From a bacterium (GTDB taxonomy: Bacteria > Eremiobacterota > Eremiobacteria > Baltobacterales > Baltobacteraceae), in the NCBI GenBank assembly GCA_021781095.1, contig JAJXXM010000249.1, positions 1 to 7,908 on the forward strand: DNA of 7,908 nt. Reading direction: 5' to 3'. Below the pieces are notes generated by a model, which did no database searches, was not told where the DNA came from, and was given only the letters and a program-made list of their open reading frames with translations. Both the position numbers and the translations under genes were made by a program. Below, in pieces: positions 1 through 6,864 of this stretch (position 1 is its first letter; each line of letters begins with the position of its first letter).

Positions 1-594
1 GAGCACCAAGCGGCGCTTTACCAAACTCGCCCACGCCGTGCCGCGCAACCCGGCGGTAAACGTGAAGAGCGCGATCGCCGTAAAGGCGACCGCCGCGCCG
101 ATCGCTCCGTCGAGCCAGCCGTATCCGGCGCTCGAGAGTACGATCTGCAGTCCGCTGAGTTGGAGCGTCACGTACGGCAACGCGAGGATCACGTAGAGGA
201 TCGCCGCGAGCACGCCGAGCCGTGGGCTGCGATAATAATTTGCCAGCAGATCGGGCGCCGTGACGAGGCCGCGCTCGGCGCCGAGGCGCCGAATGCGCGG
301 GAGCAACGCGTAGCCCACGAGGTAGCCGATCGCGCCGTACGCCGGGATGTAATACGCTGCGGCACCATGCAGGTAGACCCAGCCTGCCGCCCCGAGAAAG
401 GTGAAGGCGGTGTAGATCTCCCCCGCGAGCAGCACCCACAAGAAGATGGTGCCGAAACTCCGTCCGCCGATCGCGTATTCGGTGGGGTCGACGCGGCCGC
501 GCTTGAGATTGAGCAACGCGAAGGCGATCGTGCCGGCGATCACCACGGCGACGATGGAGAGTGCGATGCGCCCTGCGAGCGCCGATGCGGGCAT
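1..594 (-). CDS. Sodium:solute symporter (SSS family), N-terminal part, truncated by window edge
   Basis: This is an open frame on the minus strand, read from ATG at 594 to the window edge without a stop; 198 residues are visible. The product is a polytopic inner-membrane protein of the sodium:solute symporter family (LeuT fold), which uses the sodium gradient to import organic acids, amino acids or similar solutes. Visible family features are a first hydrophobic helix (about 7-26), the segment EYAIGGRSFGT (39-49), a helix starting EIYTAFTFLGAAGW (59-72), LPYVTLQLSGL (139-149) and GLRGTAWASLVK (182-193). About five or six membrane segments are present; the family usually has 12-14, so more than half the protein lies outside. 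The start overlaps the stop of the DUF3311 gene by one base (TAATG), which supports both the start and co-translation. The substrate cannot be read from the sequence. Its divergent position next to the aromatic-CoA-type operon allows, but does not show, a role in substrate uptake. Confidence 0.88.
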   Translation of the reverse strand, partial: MPASALAGRIALSIVAVVIAGTIAFALLNLKRGRVDPTEYAIGGRSFGTIFLWVLLAGEIYTAFTFLGAAGWVYLHGAAAYYIPAYGAIGYLVGYALLPRIRRLGAERGLVTAPDLLANYYRSPRLGVLAAILYVILALPYVTLQLSGLQIVLSSAGYGWLDGAIGAAVAFTAIALFTFTAGLRGTAWASLVKRRLVL

Positions 595-797
595 TAGGTT
601 TTCACGTTCCGCAGCCGTTCGATCGCCAACAGGCAGAGCGGCGTCAGCAGAATCCAGAGAATGACCCAGGCGAGGTTGAGCGGCAGGCCCACGACGCGGG
701 GCTCGACGTGGTTGAGCAACGGGGTGCCGACGGCGAAGGCGAGCACCGGTAGCAGAGCGATGGCGATGCGAAGTGCGCGGAGCCGCCAAGAGTTCAT
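594..797 (-). CDS. DUF3311 small membrane protein, symporter partner
   Basis: This 67-residue protein has two predicted membrane helices (about 9-27 and 41-59), a basic C-terminus and a central loop with the family pattern PLLNHVEPRVVGLPL (26-40), which I recognise as DUF3311. Such proteins are commonly encoded directly before a sodium:solute symporter, and that is the arrangement here: the stop TAA shares one base with the symporter ATG. By analogy with other small-subunit/SSS pairs it may help the transporter fold or work; no biochemical role is established to my knowledge. The start ATG at 797 is the only sensible one, because the next gene starts on the other strand at 823. An AGAGG sequence lies only two bases before the ATG, too close for a normal Shine-Dalgarno sequence, so the ribosome-binding site is poor and the transcript may be nearly leaderless. 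Confidence 0.85.
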   Translation of the reverse strand: MNSWRLRALRIAIALLPVLAFAVGTPLLNHVEPRVVGLPLNLAWVILWILLTPLCLLAIERLRNVKT

Positions 798-822
798 CGC
801 CTCTGGCTTGTATAGAACGGGT
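798..822. promoter_or_regulatory. Compact divergent promoter region with a shared TATA-like box
   Basis: Only 25 bp separate the DUF3311 start (minus strand) from the oxidoreductase start (plus strand). The gap contains TGTATAGA (809-816). Read on the plus strand it gives TATAGA (811-816), six bases before the ATG at 823, so transcription would start on or next to the start codon, making a leaderless mRNA. Read on the minus strand it gives TATACA (814-809), eleven bases before the ATG at 797, for a leader of only about five bases. Neither direction has a convincing -35 box, and any -35 or activator site would have to lie inside the opposite gene. The plus-strand gene has no Shine-Dalgarno sequence, which agrees with leaderless translation. 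The box is inferred by eye and not proven. Confidence 0.45.
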
Positions 823-2337
823 ATGGAAACCTACGACGCGCTCGTGATTGGGAGCGGGCATAACGGCTTGGCCGCCGCCGCACTGCTCGGTGAAGCCGGC
901 CTGCGGGTCCTCATCCTCGAGCGCTCCGATCGCATCGGCGGCGCCACGGTGAGCGAGCGCGACCGCTGGCCGGGCTATACGATCTCGGCGGCGAGCTACG
1001 TGTGCAGCCTGCTCGACCCGTGGCTCATCGATCGGCTCGATCTACGCGCGCACGGCTACGATGCGTACCGCAAGGATCCCGCATCATTTACGCCGCTGCT
1101 CGATGGGCGCTCGCTCTTGCTCGGCGCCGACGACGAGAACAACGCCACGGAGATCGCACGCTTCGATTCCGCCGATATCGCCGGCTCTGCCGCCTTCGAA
1201 CGCGAGGCGGCATCGTTGGGCTCGGCGCTCTACGAAAGTTTCGCCGATATGGAGCCGCGCTTCGATCGCTTCGATGCACGCGTGCGCGCCGCATTGGAGG
1301 GGAGCGCCGCCGCGCTCGTGGAGCGCCACGTGCGCACGCCGGTGCTCCAAGCGACGCTGGCGACCGATGGGCTCATCGGCACCTACCGGGGGCCGCTCGA
1401 TGCCGGAACCGGGTACGTACTCGCGCATCATTACGCGGGGCGTGCCTTCGGCGTGCAGGGCGCGTGGGGCTTCGTGCGCGGCGGGATGGGCGCGATCTCG
1501 CAAGCGCTGCTCTCCGCCGCGCAGGCGCGCGGTGCACGTGCGCTCACCGAAGCGAACGTCACGCGTTTGTTGCGCGACGGCGATTCGGTCGTCGGCGCCG
1601 TTACCGCCGATGGACGCGAGTTTCGCGCGCGCGCGGTGCTCTCGAACGCGCACCCGATCACGACCTACCGCGAGCTTCTCGGCGAGGAGCATCTCGACGA
1701 TGCGAGCAAACGCCGGCTCGCCGCCTGGCAGAGCGTCGGGCCGGCGCTCAAGCTCAATCTCGCTCTCGGCGAGCTGCCGAACTTTACCGCGCGCCCGGGA
1801 ACGACGCCGCAATCCCATCATCGCGCGACGATCCACGTCGCGCCCGATCTCTCGTTTCTGCAGCGGGCGCACGACGATGCACGGCGCCTCGGTGAGAGCG
1901 AGGAGCCGATGCTCGAGTGTTTCATGCAGACGCCGACCGATCCCAGCCTCGCCCCGCAGGGAAAGCATATTCTCTCGATCTTCGCGCAGTATTATCCCTA
2001 CGATCGCCCCGATGGTTGGAGTGCGGCGCGGCGCGATGCGGCCGCAAAAAAAATCGTCGCCATGCTCGCGCGCTACGCGCCGAATATTCCCAACGCGATC
2101 GAAGCGCAACAACTGATGGCCGCTCCCGATCTCGAAGAACGGTTCGGGCTCGTCGGCGGACACATCTTTCACGGCGAGTTACTCCCCGGGCAGATCTTTG
2201 AAACGCGCTTCGGCGTGCGCGCGCCGGTACGGGGGCTCTATCTCTGCGGCTCGGGGACGCACCCGGGCGGCTGCGTGAGCGGTTTTCCGGGGCGCCGCGC
2301 CGCGCAGGCGGTGCTCGCCGATCGCGTCCTCGCATGA
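823..2337 (+). CDS. PYROXD2/phytoene-desaturase-like FAD-dependent oxidoreductase
   Basis: This 504-residue flavoprotein belongs to the large phytoene dehydrogenase-like group (COG1233) and looks closest to PYROXD2-type members rather than true carotenoid desaturases. The N-terminal dinucleotide fold is clear: VIGSGHNG (8-15, Gly10, Gly12, Gly15), an acidic residue at the end of the second strand (Glu33) for the FAD ribose, and RIGGATVSE (37-45). The C-terminal FAD-binding signature [18 protein letters not shown] lies near 471-488. The middle region, with [11 protein letters not shown] and [15 protein letters not shown], is typical of the family. I chose ATG 823 because the FAD motif follows within ten residues; the open frame reaches back to 661 but that part is antisense to DUF3311. 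The gene is the first of a three-gene operon, and its TGA overlaps the next ATG (ATGA). Family members catalyse FAD-linked desaturation or isomerisation of hydrophobic or ring substrates; the substrate here is unknown. An A8 run at 2046-2053 is noted under findings. Confidence 0.88.
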   Translation: METYDALVIGSGHNGLAAAALLGEAGLRVLILERSDRIGGATVSERDRWPGYTISAASYVCSLLDPWLIDRLDLRAHGYDAYRKDPASFTPLLDGRSLLLGADDENNATEIARFDSADIAGSAAFEREAASLGSALYESFADMEPRFDRFDARVRAALEGSAAALVERHVRTPVLQATLATDGLIGTYRGPLDAGTGYVLAHHYAGRAFGVQGAWGFVRGGMGAISQALLSAAQARGARALTEANVTRLLRDGDSVVGAVTADGREFRARAVLSNAHPITTYRELLGEEHLDDASKRRLAAWQSVGPALKLNLALGELPNFTARPGTTPQSHHRATIHVAPDLSFLQRAHDDARRLGESEEPMLECFMQTPTDPSLAPQGKHILSIFAQYYPYDRPDGWSAARRDAAAKKIVAMLARYAPNIPNAIEAQQLMAAPDLEERFGLVGGHIFHGELLPGQIFETRFGVRAPVRGLYLCGSGTHPGGCVSGFPGRRAAQAVLADRVLA

Positions 2338-4610
2338 ATCCGAATGGTTCGCAGCACCTGCGCGTGCTCGGCGGCGGCCCCGGGGGGCTCTATGCGGCAC
2401 TGCTTGCGAAGGCGCGCTTTCCCGAGTGGCGCGTCGAACTCGTCGAACGCAATCCGTTCGGTGATACCTTCGGCTGGGGGGTCGTCTTCTCCGACGCAAC
2501 GCTCGACGGGCTCGCGGTCGCCGATCCGGAGAGCTTCGCGAGGATCGAGCGCAGCTTCGTGCATTGGGACGATATCGAGATTCACGTTCGCGGCGCGCGC
2601 GTTCGCTCGAGCGGGCACGGGTTCGCGGGCATCTCGCGCAAACATCTGCTCGCGATCCTCCACGAGCGCGCCCTCACGCTCGGCGTCGATATGCGATATC
2701 GCGAACGCGTCGAGGATCTCGATGCTTTTCGCGCCGGTTGCGATATCGTTATCGCCGCCGACGGCGTCCATTCGTCCACCCGCGATCGTTACGCCTCCGT
2801 TTTCCAGCCGACGGTCTCGGGCGGACGTTGCAAATTCGTCTGGCTTGGAAGCACGATCCCGCTCGATGCGTTCACGTTTTTCTTCAAACGCAGCGAACAC
2901 GGCTGGTTCGCCGTTCACGCCTACCGCTTCGACGATCGCACGAGCACCTTCATTGTCGAGTGCCGCGAAGAGACCTGGCGCGCGCACGGCCTCGACCGCG
3001 CCGATGCGGCCGCGACGGTGGCGTTCTGCGAGGCGCTCTTTGCCGAGGAATTGGGCGGCCACCGACTGCAAGTCAACCCCGGGCACCGCCGCGGCAGCGC
3101 GTGGATCGATTTTACCTTTGTGGAAAACGAGCGCTGGTACGACGGAAACCTCGTGCTGGTCGGCGACGCCGCGCATACGGCGCATTTTTCGGTCGGCTCG
3201 GGAACGAAGATGGCGATGGAAGATGCCATCGCGCTCGTCGAGTCCTTCGAACGTTGCGATCGTCTCGAAGAAGCCTTTGCGGGGTACGAGAGCGAGCGGA
3301 AACTCGAAGTGCTCAAATTACAGAACGCCGCGAGAAATTCGACGCGTTGGTTCGAAAATGTCGAGCGCTACGCGCGGCTCGATCCCGAAACCTTCGCCTA
3401 TAGTCTGCTGACGCGGAGCCAACGGATCGGGCACGAAAATCTTCGCGCGCGCGACGCCGCGTACGTCGAGAGCGTGGAAGCGCGCTTCGGCGGGCCTCCG
3501 ATTCCGCCGATGTTCTCGCCGTTCGTACTGCGCGAGCTCACGCTGCGCAATCGGGTCGTCCTCTCGCCGATGGATACCTATAGCGCCGTTGACGGCACTC
3601 CCAACGATTTCCATCTGGTGCATTATGGAAGCCGCGCGCTCGGCGGCGCCGGGCTCGTCGTTACCGAGATGACCTGCGTGAGCGCGCAGGGGCGGATCAC
3701 GCCGGGATGTGCCGGCATGTATGCCACGGAGCACGTTGCCGCTTGGAAGCGCATCGTTGAATTCGTGCACCAGAACACGCCGGCGAAGATCGCGCTCCAA
3801 CTCGGGCATTCGGGTCCGAAAGGCTCGACGAAATTGATGTGGGAGGGGATGGACGAACCGCTCGAGGAGGGAAACTGGCCGGTCGTCGGGCCGTCGGCGA
3901 TTCCGTATGCTCCCGGAAACCAGGTTCCACTCGCACTCGACGAGGCGGGGATGCGCGCGATTCGCGATGCGTTTGTCGCGGCGGTCGACATGGCGATCGA
4001 GGCCGGCTTCGATATGCTCGAGCTCCACTGCGCGCACGGCTACCTGCTCTCGTCCTTCCTTACGCCGCTCCGGAACCGACGGACCGATCGCTATGGCGGG
4101 TCGCTGGAAAATCGATTGCGCTTTCCACTCGAGGTCTTTGAGGCGATGCGCGCGCGTTGGCCCGCGGAGCGCCCGATCTCGGTGCGAATCTCGGCGACCG
4201 ATTGGTGCGAGGGCGGAAACGACGAACGCGACGCGCTCGACATAGCGCGCGCGTTCAAAGCTGCCGGTGCCGATCTCATCGATGTTTCGACCGGTCAGAC
4301 CGATCCACGGAGCCGCCCGCGCTTCGGGCGCATGTTTCAAGCGCCGTTCGCCGATGCGATTCGCAACGAGGTGGAGATCGCAACGATCGCCGTTGGAAAC
4401 ATCACCGATCACGAGCAGGTGAACGCGCTGATCGCAGGAGGGCGCGCCGATCTCGTCGCGCTCGGGCGACCGCATCTCGCCGATCCCTACTGGACCCTTC
4501 ACGCGGCGGCCGAACTCGGCTATCGCGATCCGGGATGGCCGAAACCCTACCTGCCCGGAAAAGAACAACTCGAACGCGCGATCGCGCGCAGACTGGAGCA
4601 ACCATCATGA
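2334..4610 (+). CDS. Bifunctional aryl-CoA monooxygenase/OYE reductase (salicylyl-CoA 5-hydroxylase or anthraniloyl-CoA monooxygenase family)
   Basis: This 758-residue enzyme fuses two flavoproteins. Residues 1 to about 380 are a class A FAD monooxygenase: GGGPGG (13-18), [16 protein letters not shown] (39-54), [15 protein letters not shown] (136-150, the DG motif) and [14 protein letters not shown] (277-290, the GD motif). Residues from about 392 to the end are an Old Yellow Enzyme barrel: [10 protein letters not shown] (405-414), [12 protein letters not shown] (565-576, with His565, His568 and Tyr570 as flavin/substrate-site candidates), [10 protein letters not shown] (585-594) and [12 protein letters not shown] (709-720, FMN phosphate side). 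Order and length match salicylyl-CoA 5-hydroxylase and the Azoarcus 2-aminobenzoyl-CoA monooxygenase/reductase, which hydroxylate ring position 5 of the CoA thioester and, for the aminobenzoyl enzyme, also reduce the ring. Which acid is used here cannot be told. The start ATG overlaps the previous stop (ATGA) and lacks a Shine-Dalgarno sequence, suggesting translational coupling; the stop overlaps the SDR start likewise. No frameshift or lost motif is seen. Confidence 0.92.
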   Translation: MNPNGSQHLRVLGGGPGGLYAALLAKARFPEWRVELVERNPFGDTFGWGVVFSDATLDGLAVADPESFARIERSFVHWDDIEIHVRGARVRSSGHGFAGISRKHLLAILHERALTLGVDMRYRERVEDLDAFRAGCDIVIAADGVHSSTRDRYASVFQPTVSGGRCKFVWLGSTIPLDAFTFFFKRSEHGWFAVHAYRFDDRTSTFIVECREETWRAHGLDRADAAATVAFCEALFAEELGGHRLQVNPGHRRGSAWIDFTFVENERWYDGNLVLVGDAAHTAHFSVGSGTKMAMEDAIALVESFERCDRLEEAFAGYESERKLEVLKLQNAARNSTRWFENVERYARLDPETFAYSLLTRSQRIGHENLRARDAAYVESVEARFGGPPIPPMFSPFVLRELTLRNRVVLSPMDTYSAVDGTPNDFHLVHYGSRALGGAGLVVTEMTCVSAQGRITPGCAGMYATEHVAAWKRIVEFVHQNTPAKIALQLGHSGPKGSTKLMWEGMDEPLEEGNWPVVGPSAIPYAPGNQVPLALDEAGMRAIRDAFVAAVDMAIEAGFDMLELHCAHGYLLSSFLTPLRNRRTDRYGGSLENRLRFPLEVFEAMRARWPAERPISVRISATDWCEGGNDERDALDIARAFKAAGADLIDVSTGQTDPRSRPRFGRMFQAPFADAIRNEVEIATIAVGNITDHEQVNALIAGGRADLVALGRPHLADPYWTLHAAAELGYRDPGWPKPYLPGKEQLERAIARRLEQPS
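4594..4597 (+). promoter_or_regulatory. Ribosome-binding site for the SDR gene
   Basis: GGAG lies nine bases before the ATG at 4607, inside the last codons of the monooxygenase gene. It supports that ATG as the start, although the open frame runs back to 4157. The ATGA overlap adds coupling to the upstream gene. It is the only well-placed Shine-Dalgarno sequence I can find in the three-gene operon. Confidence 0.6.
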
Positions 4611-5332
4611 ACGGATTCGATCTTCGGGGACGGCACGTCGTCGTAACCGGTGCGTCGCGGGGCATCGGGCTCGCGATCGCTCGTGCCTGCGCCGAAGCCG
4701 GCGCTGCGGTGAGCGGACTGAGCCGCGTCGGTGCGAGCGAGCCGGGTATCGATGCGATCGCTTGCGATGTCGGCGACGCGGCGAGCGTGGAGCGAGCCTT
4801 CGCGATGGCGCGCGAGCGGCACGGAACGATCGCAATGCTCGTCAATAATGCCGGGATCGCCGCCTCGGCGCCATTGGGGCGCACGAGCGACGAGCTTTGG
4901 CAGCAGATCATCGCCACGAATCTCACCGGAACGTTTCTCTGTTCGCGCGCCGCGATCGGCGAAATGCGCGAACATCGGTTCGGGCGCATCGTCAACATCG
5001 CCTCGATCGCCGGGCTCTATGGAGCGCCGTATATCGCTGCGTACTGCGCGAGCAAACACGGCGTCATCGGGTTGACGCGCGCGCTCGCCGCCGAATTTGC
5101 CGGCTCGGGGGTCTGCATCGACGCCATCTGTCCGGGCTATACCGAGACCGATATGATGCAGCAGGCAGTCGACCAAATCGTCGGCCACACCGGCGCGAGC
5201 CCGGAGGAGGCACGCGCGCAACTCGCGGCGATGAACCCGAGCGGCCGGATTATCGACGTTGCGACGGTCGTTCGCGGCGCGATGGAGTTCTTAACCGGGG
5301 ATCGGAACGGAGAAGAGTTGGTTCTCGCCTAA
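4607..5332 (+). CDS. Short-chain dehydrogenase/reductase (classical SDR)
   Basis: This 241-residue NAD(P)-dependent oxidoreductase is a classical SDR with all key motifs: TGASRGIG (14-21) for the cofactor, a conserved Asp after the third strand (CDV, 53-55), NNAG (80-83), and the tetrad Asn105, Ser133, Tyr146 and Lys150 (YxxxK), followed by PGYTETDM (176-183). Arg40 at the end of the second strand, with no acidic residue there, leans towards NADP(H) but does not prove it. The protein ends at EELVLA, a few residues before the usual glycine pair at the SDR C-terminus, so it is slightly short; nothing suggests a broken gene. It is the last gene of the operon and overlaps the monooxygenase stop (ATGA). 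In aryl-CoA pathways of this type an SDR could interconvert the ring ketone made by the fusion enzyme and the alcohol; that role is inference from context. It also resembles FabG/PhaB-like 3-ketoacyl-CoA reductases. Confidence 0.9.
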   Translation: MNGFDLRGRHVVVTGASRGIGLAIARACAEAGAAVSGLSRVGASEPGIDAIACDVGDAASVERAFAMARERHGTIAMLVNNAGIAASAPLGRTSDELWQQIIATNLTGTFLCSRAAIGEMREHRFGRIVNIASIAGLYGAPYIAAYCASKHGVIGLTRALAAEFAGSGVCIDAICPGYTETDMMQQAVDQIVGHTGASPEEARAQLAAMNPSGRIIDVATVVRGAMEFLTGDRNGEELVLA

Positions 5333-5333
5333 A

Positions 5334-5374
5334 GCGTCTCGCTCGGCTAGGCTCCATACCACCGAAGCGAGCGC
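5334..5374. terminator. Possible shared terminator hairpin between convergent genes
   Basis: An imperfect inverted repeat starts two bases after the SDR stop and runs into the last codons of the convergent glycosyltransferase. GCG (5334-5336), CTCGCT (5338-5343) and CGG (5344-5346) pair with CGC (5372-5374), AGCGAG (5366-5371) and CCG (5362-5364). This gives twelve pairs with single-base bulges at 5337 and 5365 and a loop of about fifteen bases. On the minus strand the stem is followed by TTTA; on the plus strand no T-run follows. It may end transcription from one or both sides, but the long loop and poor T-tract make it weak. Confidence 0.35.
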
Positions 5375-6864
5375 CAGAGTGCGGCGCGCGGCATGCGTGG
5401 GTGCGTGCAGAAAAATATCGGGGTCGGGCCTTCGACGACCGCGCGATAGCGATCGAAGGTGCTGCCGACCCGCGTGCAGGTCGCATAGGCGGCGAAGAGC
5501 CTGCGCTGGCGGCTCGCTCCTATTGCGAGCACGCTGCGCATATCGTATCCGCGCATCCCCCAGAGCCAATAAGCGTTCTGGCTTGAAATCGCCGGCGGGA
5601 GATGCAGTGCCGGGCCGAAGCGGTCGATCGCGCCGGCATCGGCATAGGTATCGGCGTAGATCGCCGTGCGCGCTCGCTGTGATGCCGGTATGCGTTCGTA
5701 TGCACGCGCGACATCTTCGGCGAGCCGTTGCCAGCCGAACTCTTCGGCGAACAGCGGTTGGATCAGGCGTGCCGCCGTCCCGTGATTCCCCGTGAGGTGG
5801 AGCGCCCTGGAGTAGGCGATCAAGGTATCGACGGGTAGAACGGGCGCGGCAAGCGGGAGTACGAGCGTCGCGGTCGCGAGAACGGCGGCGATAGCGATGC
5901 CGCGAGCCGCACGCAGCGACTCGCTCGCACGTTCGAACGCGGTCGCTCCCACTGCGAGGAGGCTCCCGTACGCACCGATGACGTAGTAGCCCTTCGCTTC
6001 GAGCGCTATGGCAACGGCGAGGGTTCCCAGTGCGGCAATGCCGATAAAACGGAGAGCGGGAGTGCGCAGGGCCGTAACGATGCCCAGGATCCAGAGCGGA
6101 GCGAGCACGGGATTCGTGAAGGCGATCTGTTCGAGCGAGAACGAAATCGTGTTTGCGAGAAAGCCGCGATATTCGAGTTGCCAGCCGTTATTGAACGAAT
6201 GCCGATCGAGGAAATCGGCGTGAATGACCGCGGCAAACGGCCAATCGTGCGTTGCTTGCCAGAGCAGATTCGGAGCGAGCGCGAGTGCCGCGACGGCGAA
6301 GGCGGTAAGCGCGCACCGCGACCTCAGCAAGGATCGCTGCGGCGAACACGCGATGCCGAGCGCGAGTGCGACCACCCAGAGCAGCATCGAATATTTGCCG
6401 TACGTACCGAAGGCGATCGCCGCACCGAGGAGCGCCCCGGCCGCCGGTGTCGGGGTACGGAGTGCGCGCAGCGTCAGCAACGCGACGAGCGACCAGGTGA
6501 GCGGCTCGAACGAGGTCGTCGTGAGCACGCTTCCGAGCGTGAGATAGGCGGGAAGCGTCGCTACCGCAATCCCGGCGAGGGCGCGTGCAAAGTGTTTGCC
6601 GCCGACCTCGCGGACGAGCGATGCGACGACGAGGACGTTGAGCGCGGCAGCGATAGCGCCGGGGGCGCGCAGGATGAAGAGGTTCCAGTGGAACGGTGCG
6701 GAGAGCAGGGCAACGAGTGCGACCAAGGGCGGCTGATCGGGATAGCCCCACGCGAGATGTTGCGCGCAGGCAAGGAAGTAGAGCTCGTCTCGAAAGTAGC
6801 CGTAGTTTCCCGCAAACGCCAGATGCAGGAGTGCGGTGAGGATCGCGATGAGTTCGGGAATCAC
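5347..6864 (-). CDS. GT39-family membrane glycosyltransferase (PMT_2/ArnT-like)
   Basis: This 505-residue integral membrane protein resembles bacterial dolichyl-phosphate-mannosyltransferase-like enzymes (PMT_2, GT-C fold), which move a sugar from a polyprenyl-phosphate carrier to a lipid, protein or glycan on the outer face of the membrane. After a first helix (about 4-18) comes the extracytoplasmic loop YGYFRDELYF (21-30), with the Asp26-Glu27 pair expected at the catalytic site, then GYPDQPP (40-46). Further helices run to about 340, with PNLLWQATHDWPF (198-210) and KGYYVIGAYG (291-300). The C-terminal part (about 365-505) is a soluble extracytoplasmic domain with EEFGW (374-378), AGAIDRFGP (410-418) and YWLWGMRGYD (432-441), typical of this subgroup. 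I chose the GTG at 6864 because it overlaps the upstream TGA (GTGA) and begins just before the first helix; the open frame to 7077 lies over the neighbouring gene. There is no Shine-Dalgarno sequence. The sugar and acceptor are unknown. Confidence 0.87.
   Translation of the reverse strand: MIPELIAILTALLHLAFAGNYGYFRDELYFLACAQHLAWGYPDQPPLVALVALLSAPFHWNLFILRAPGAIAAALNVLVVASLVREVGGKHFARALAGIAVATLPAYLTLGSVLTTTSFEPLTWSLVALLTLRALRTPTPAAGALLGAAIAFGTYGKYSMLLWVVALALGIACSPQRSLLRSRCALTAFAVAALALAPNLLWQATHDWPFAAVIHADFLDRHSFNNGWQLEYRGFLANTISFSLEQIAFTNPVLAPLWILGIVTALRTPALRFIGIAALGTLAVAIALEAKGYYVIGAYGSLLAVGATAFERASESLRAARGIAIAAVLATATLVLPLAAPVLPVDTLIAYSRALHLTGNHGTAARLIQPLFAEEFGWQRLAEDVARAYERIPASQRARTAIYADTYADAGAIDRFGPALHLPPAISSQNAYWLWGMRGYDMRSVLAIGASRQRRLFAAYATCTRVGSTFDRYRAVVEGPTPIFFCTHPRMPRAALWRSLRWYGA

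Noticed and set aside
160..597. Open frame of 145 residues on the plus strand
   Set aside because: It is the opposite strand of the symporter; the translation is charged and low in hydrophobic residues with no motif, whereas the minus-strand reading gives a clear membrane transporter.
661..822. N-terminal extension of the desaturase-like open frame (54 more residues)
   Set aside because: It is antisense to the DUF3311 gene, is Arg/Ser-rich without any domain, and the FAD motif begins right after the ATG at 823.
1084..2172. Long minus-strand open frame of 362 residues within the desaturase-like gene
   Set aside because: It is a shadow of the GC-rich coding frame, rich in Arg and without a recognisable domain. 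The same holds for the minus-strand frames at 2238-3185 and 3318-4601.
823..2337. Carotenoid biosynthesis gene (true phytoene desaturase)
   Set aside because: Features look closer to PYROXD2-type proteins, and no phytoene synthase or other carotenoid gene is nearby.
4157..4606. Upstream extension of the SDR frame by 150 residues
   Set aside because: It overlaps the Old Yellow Enzyme domain in another frame and is Arg-rich; the SDR cofactor motif and a GGAG site support the start at 4607.
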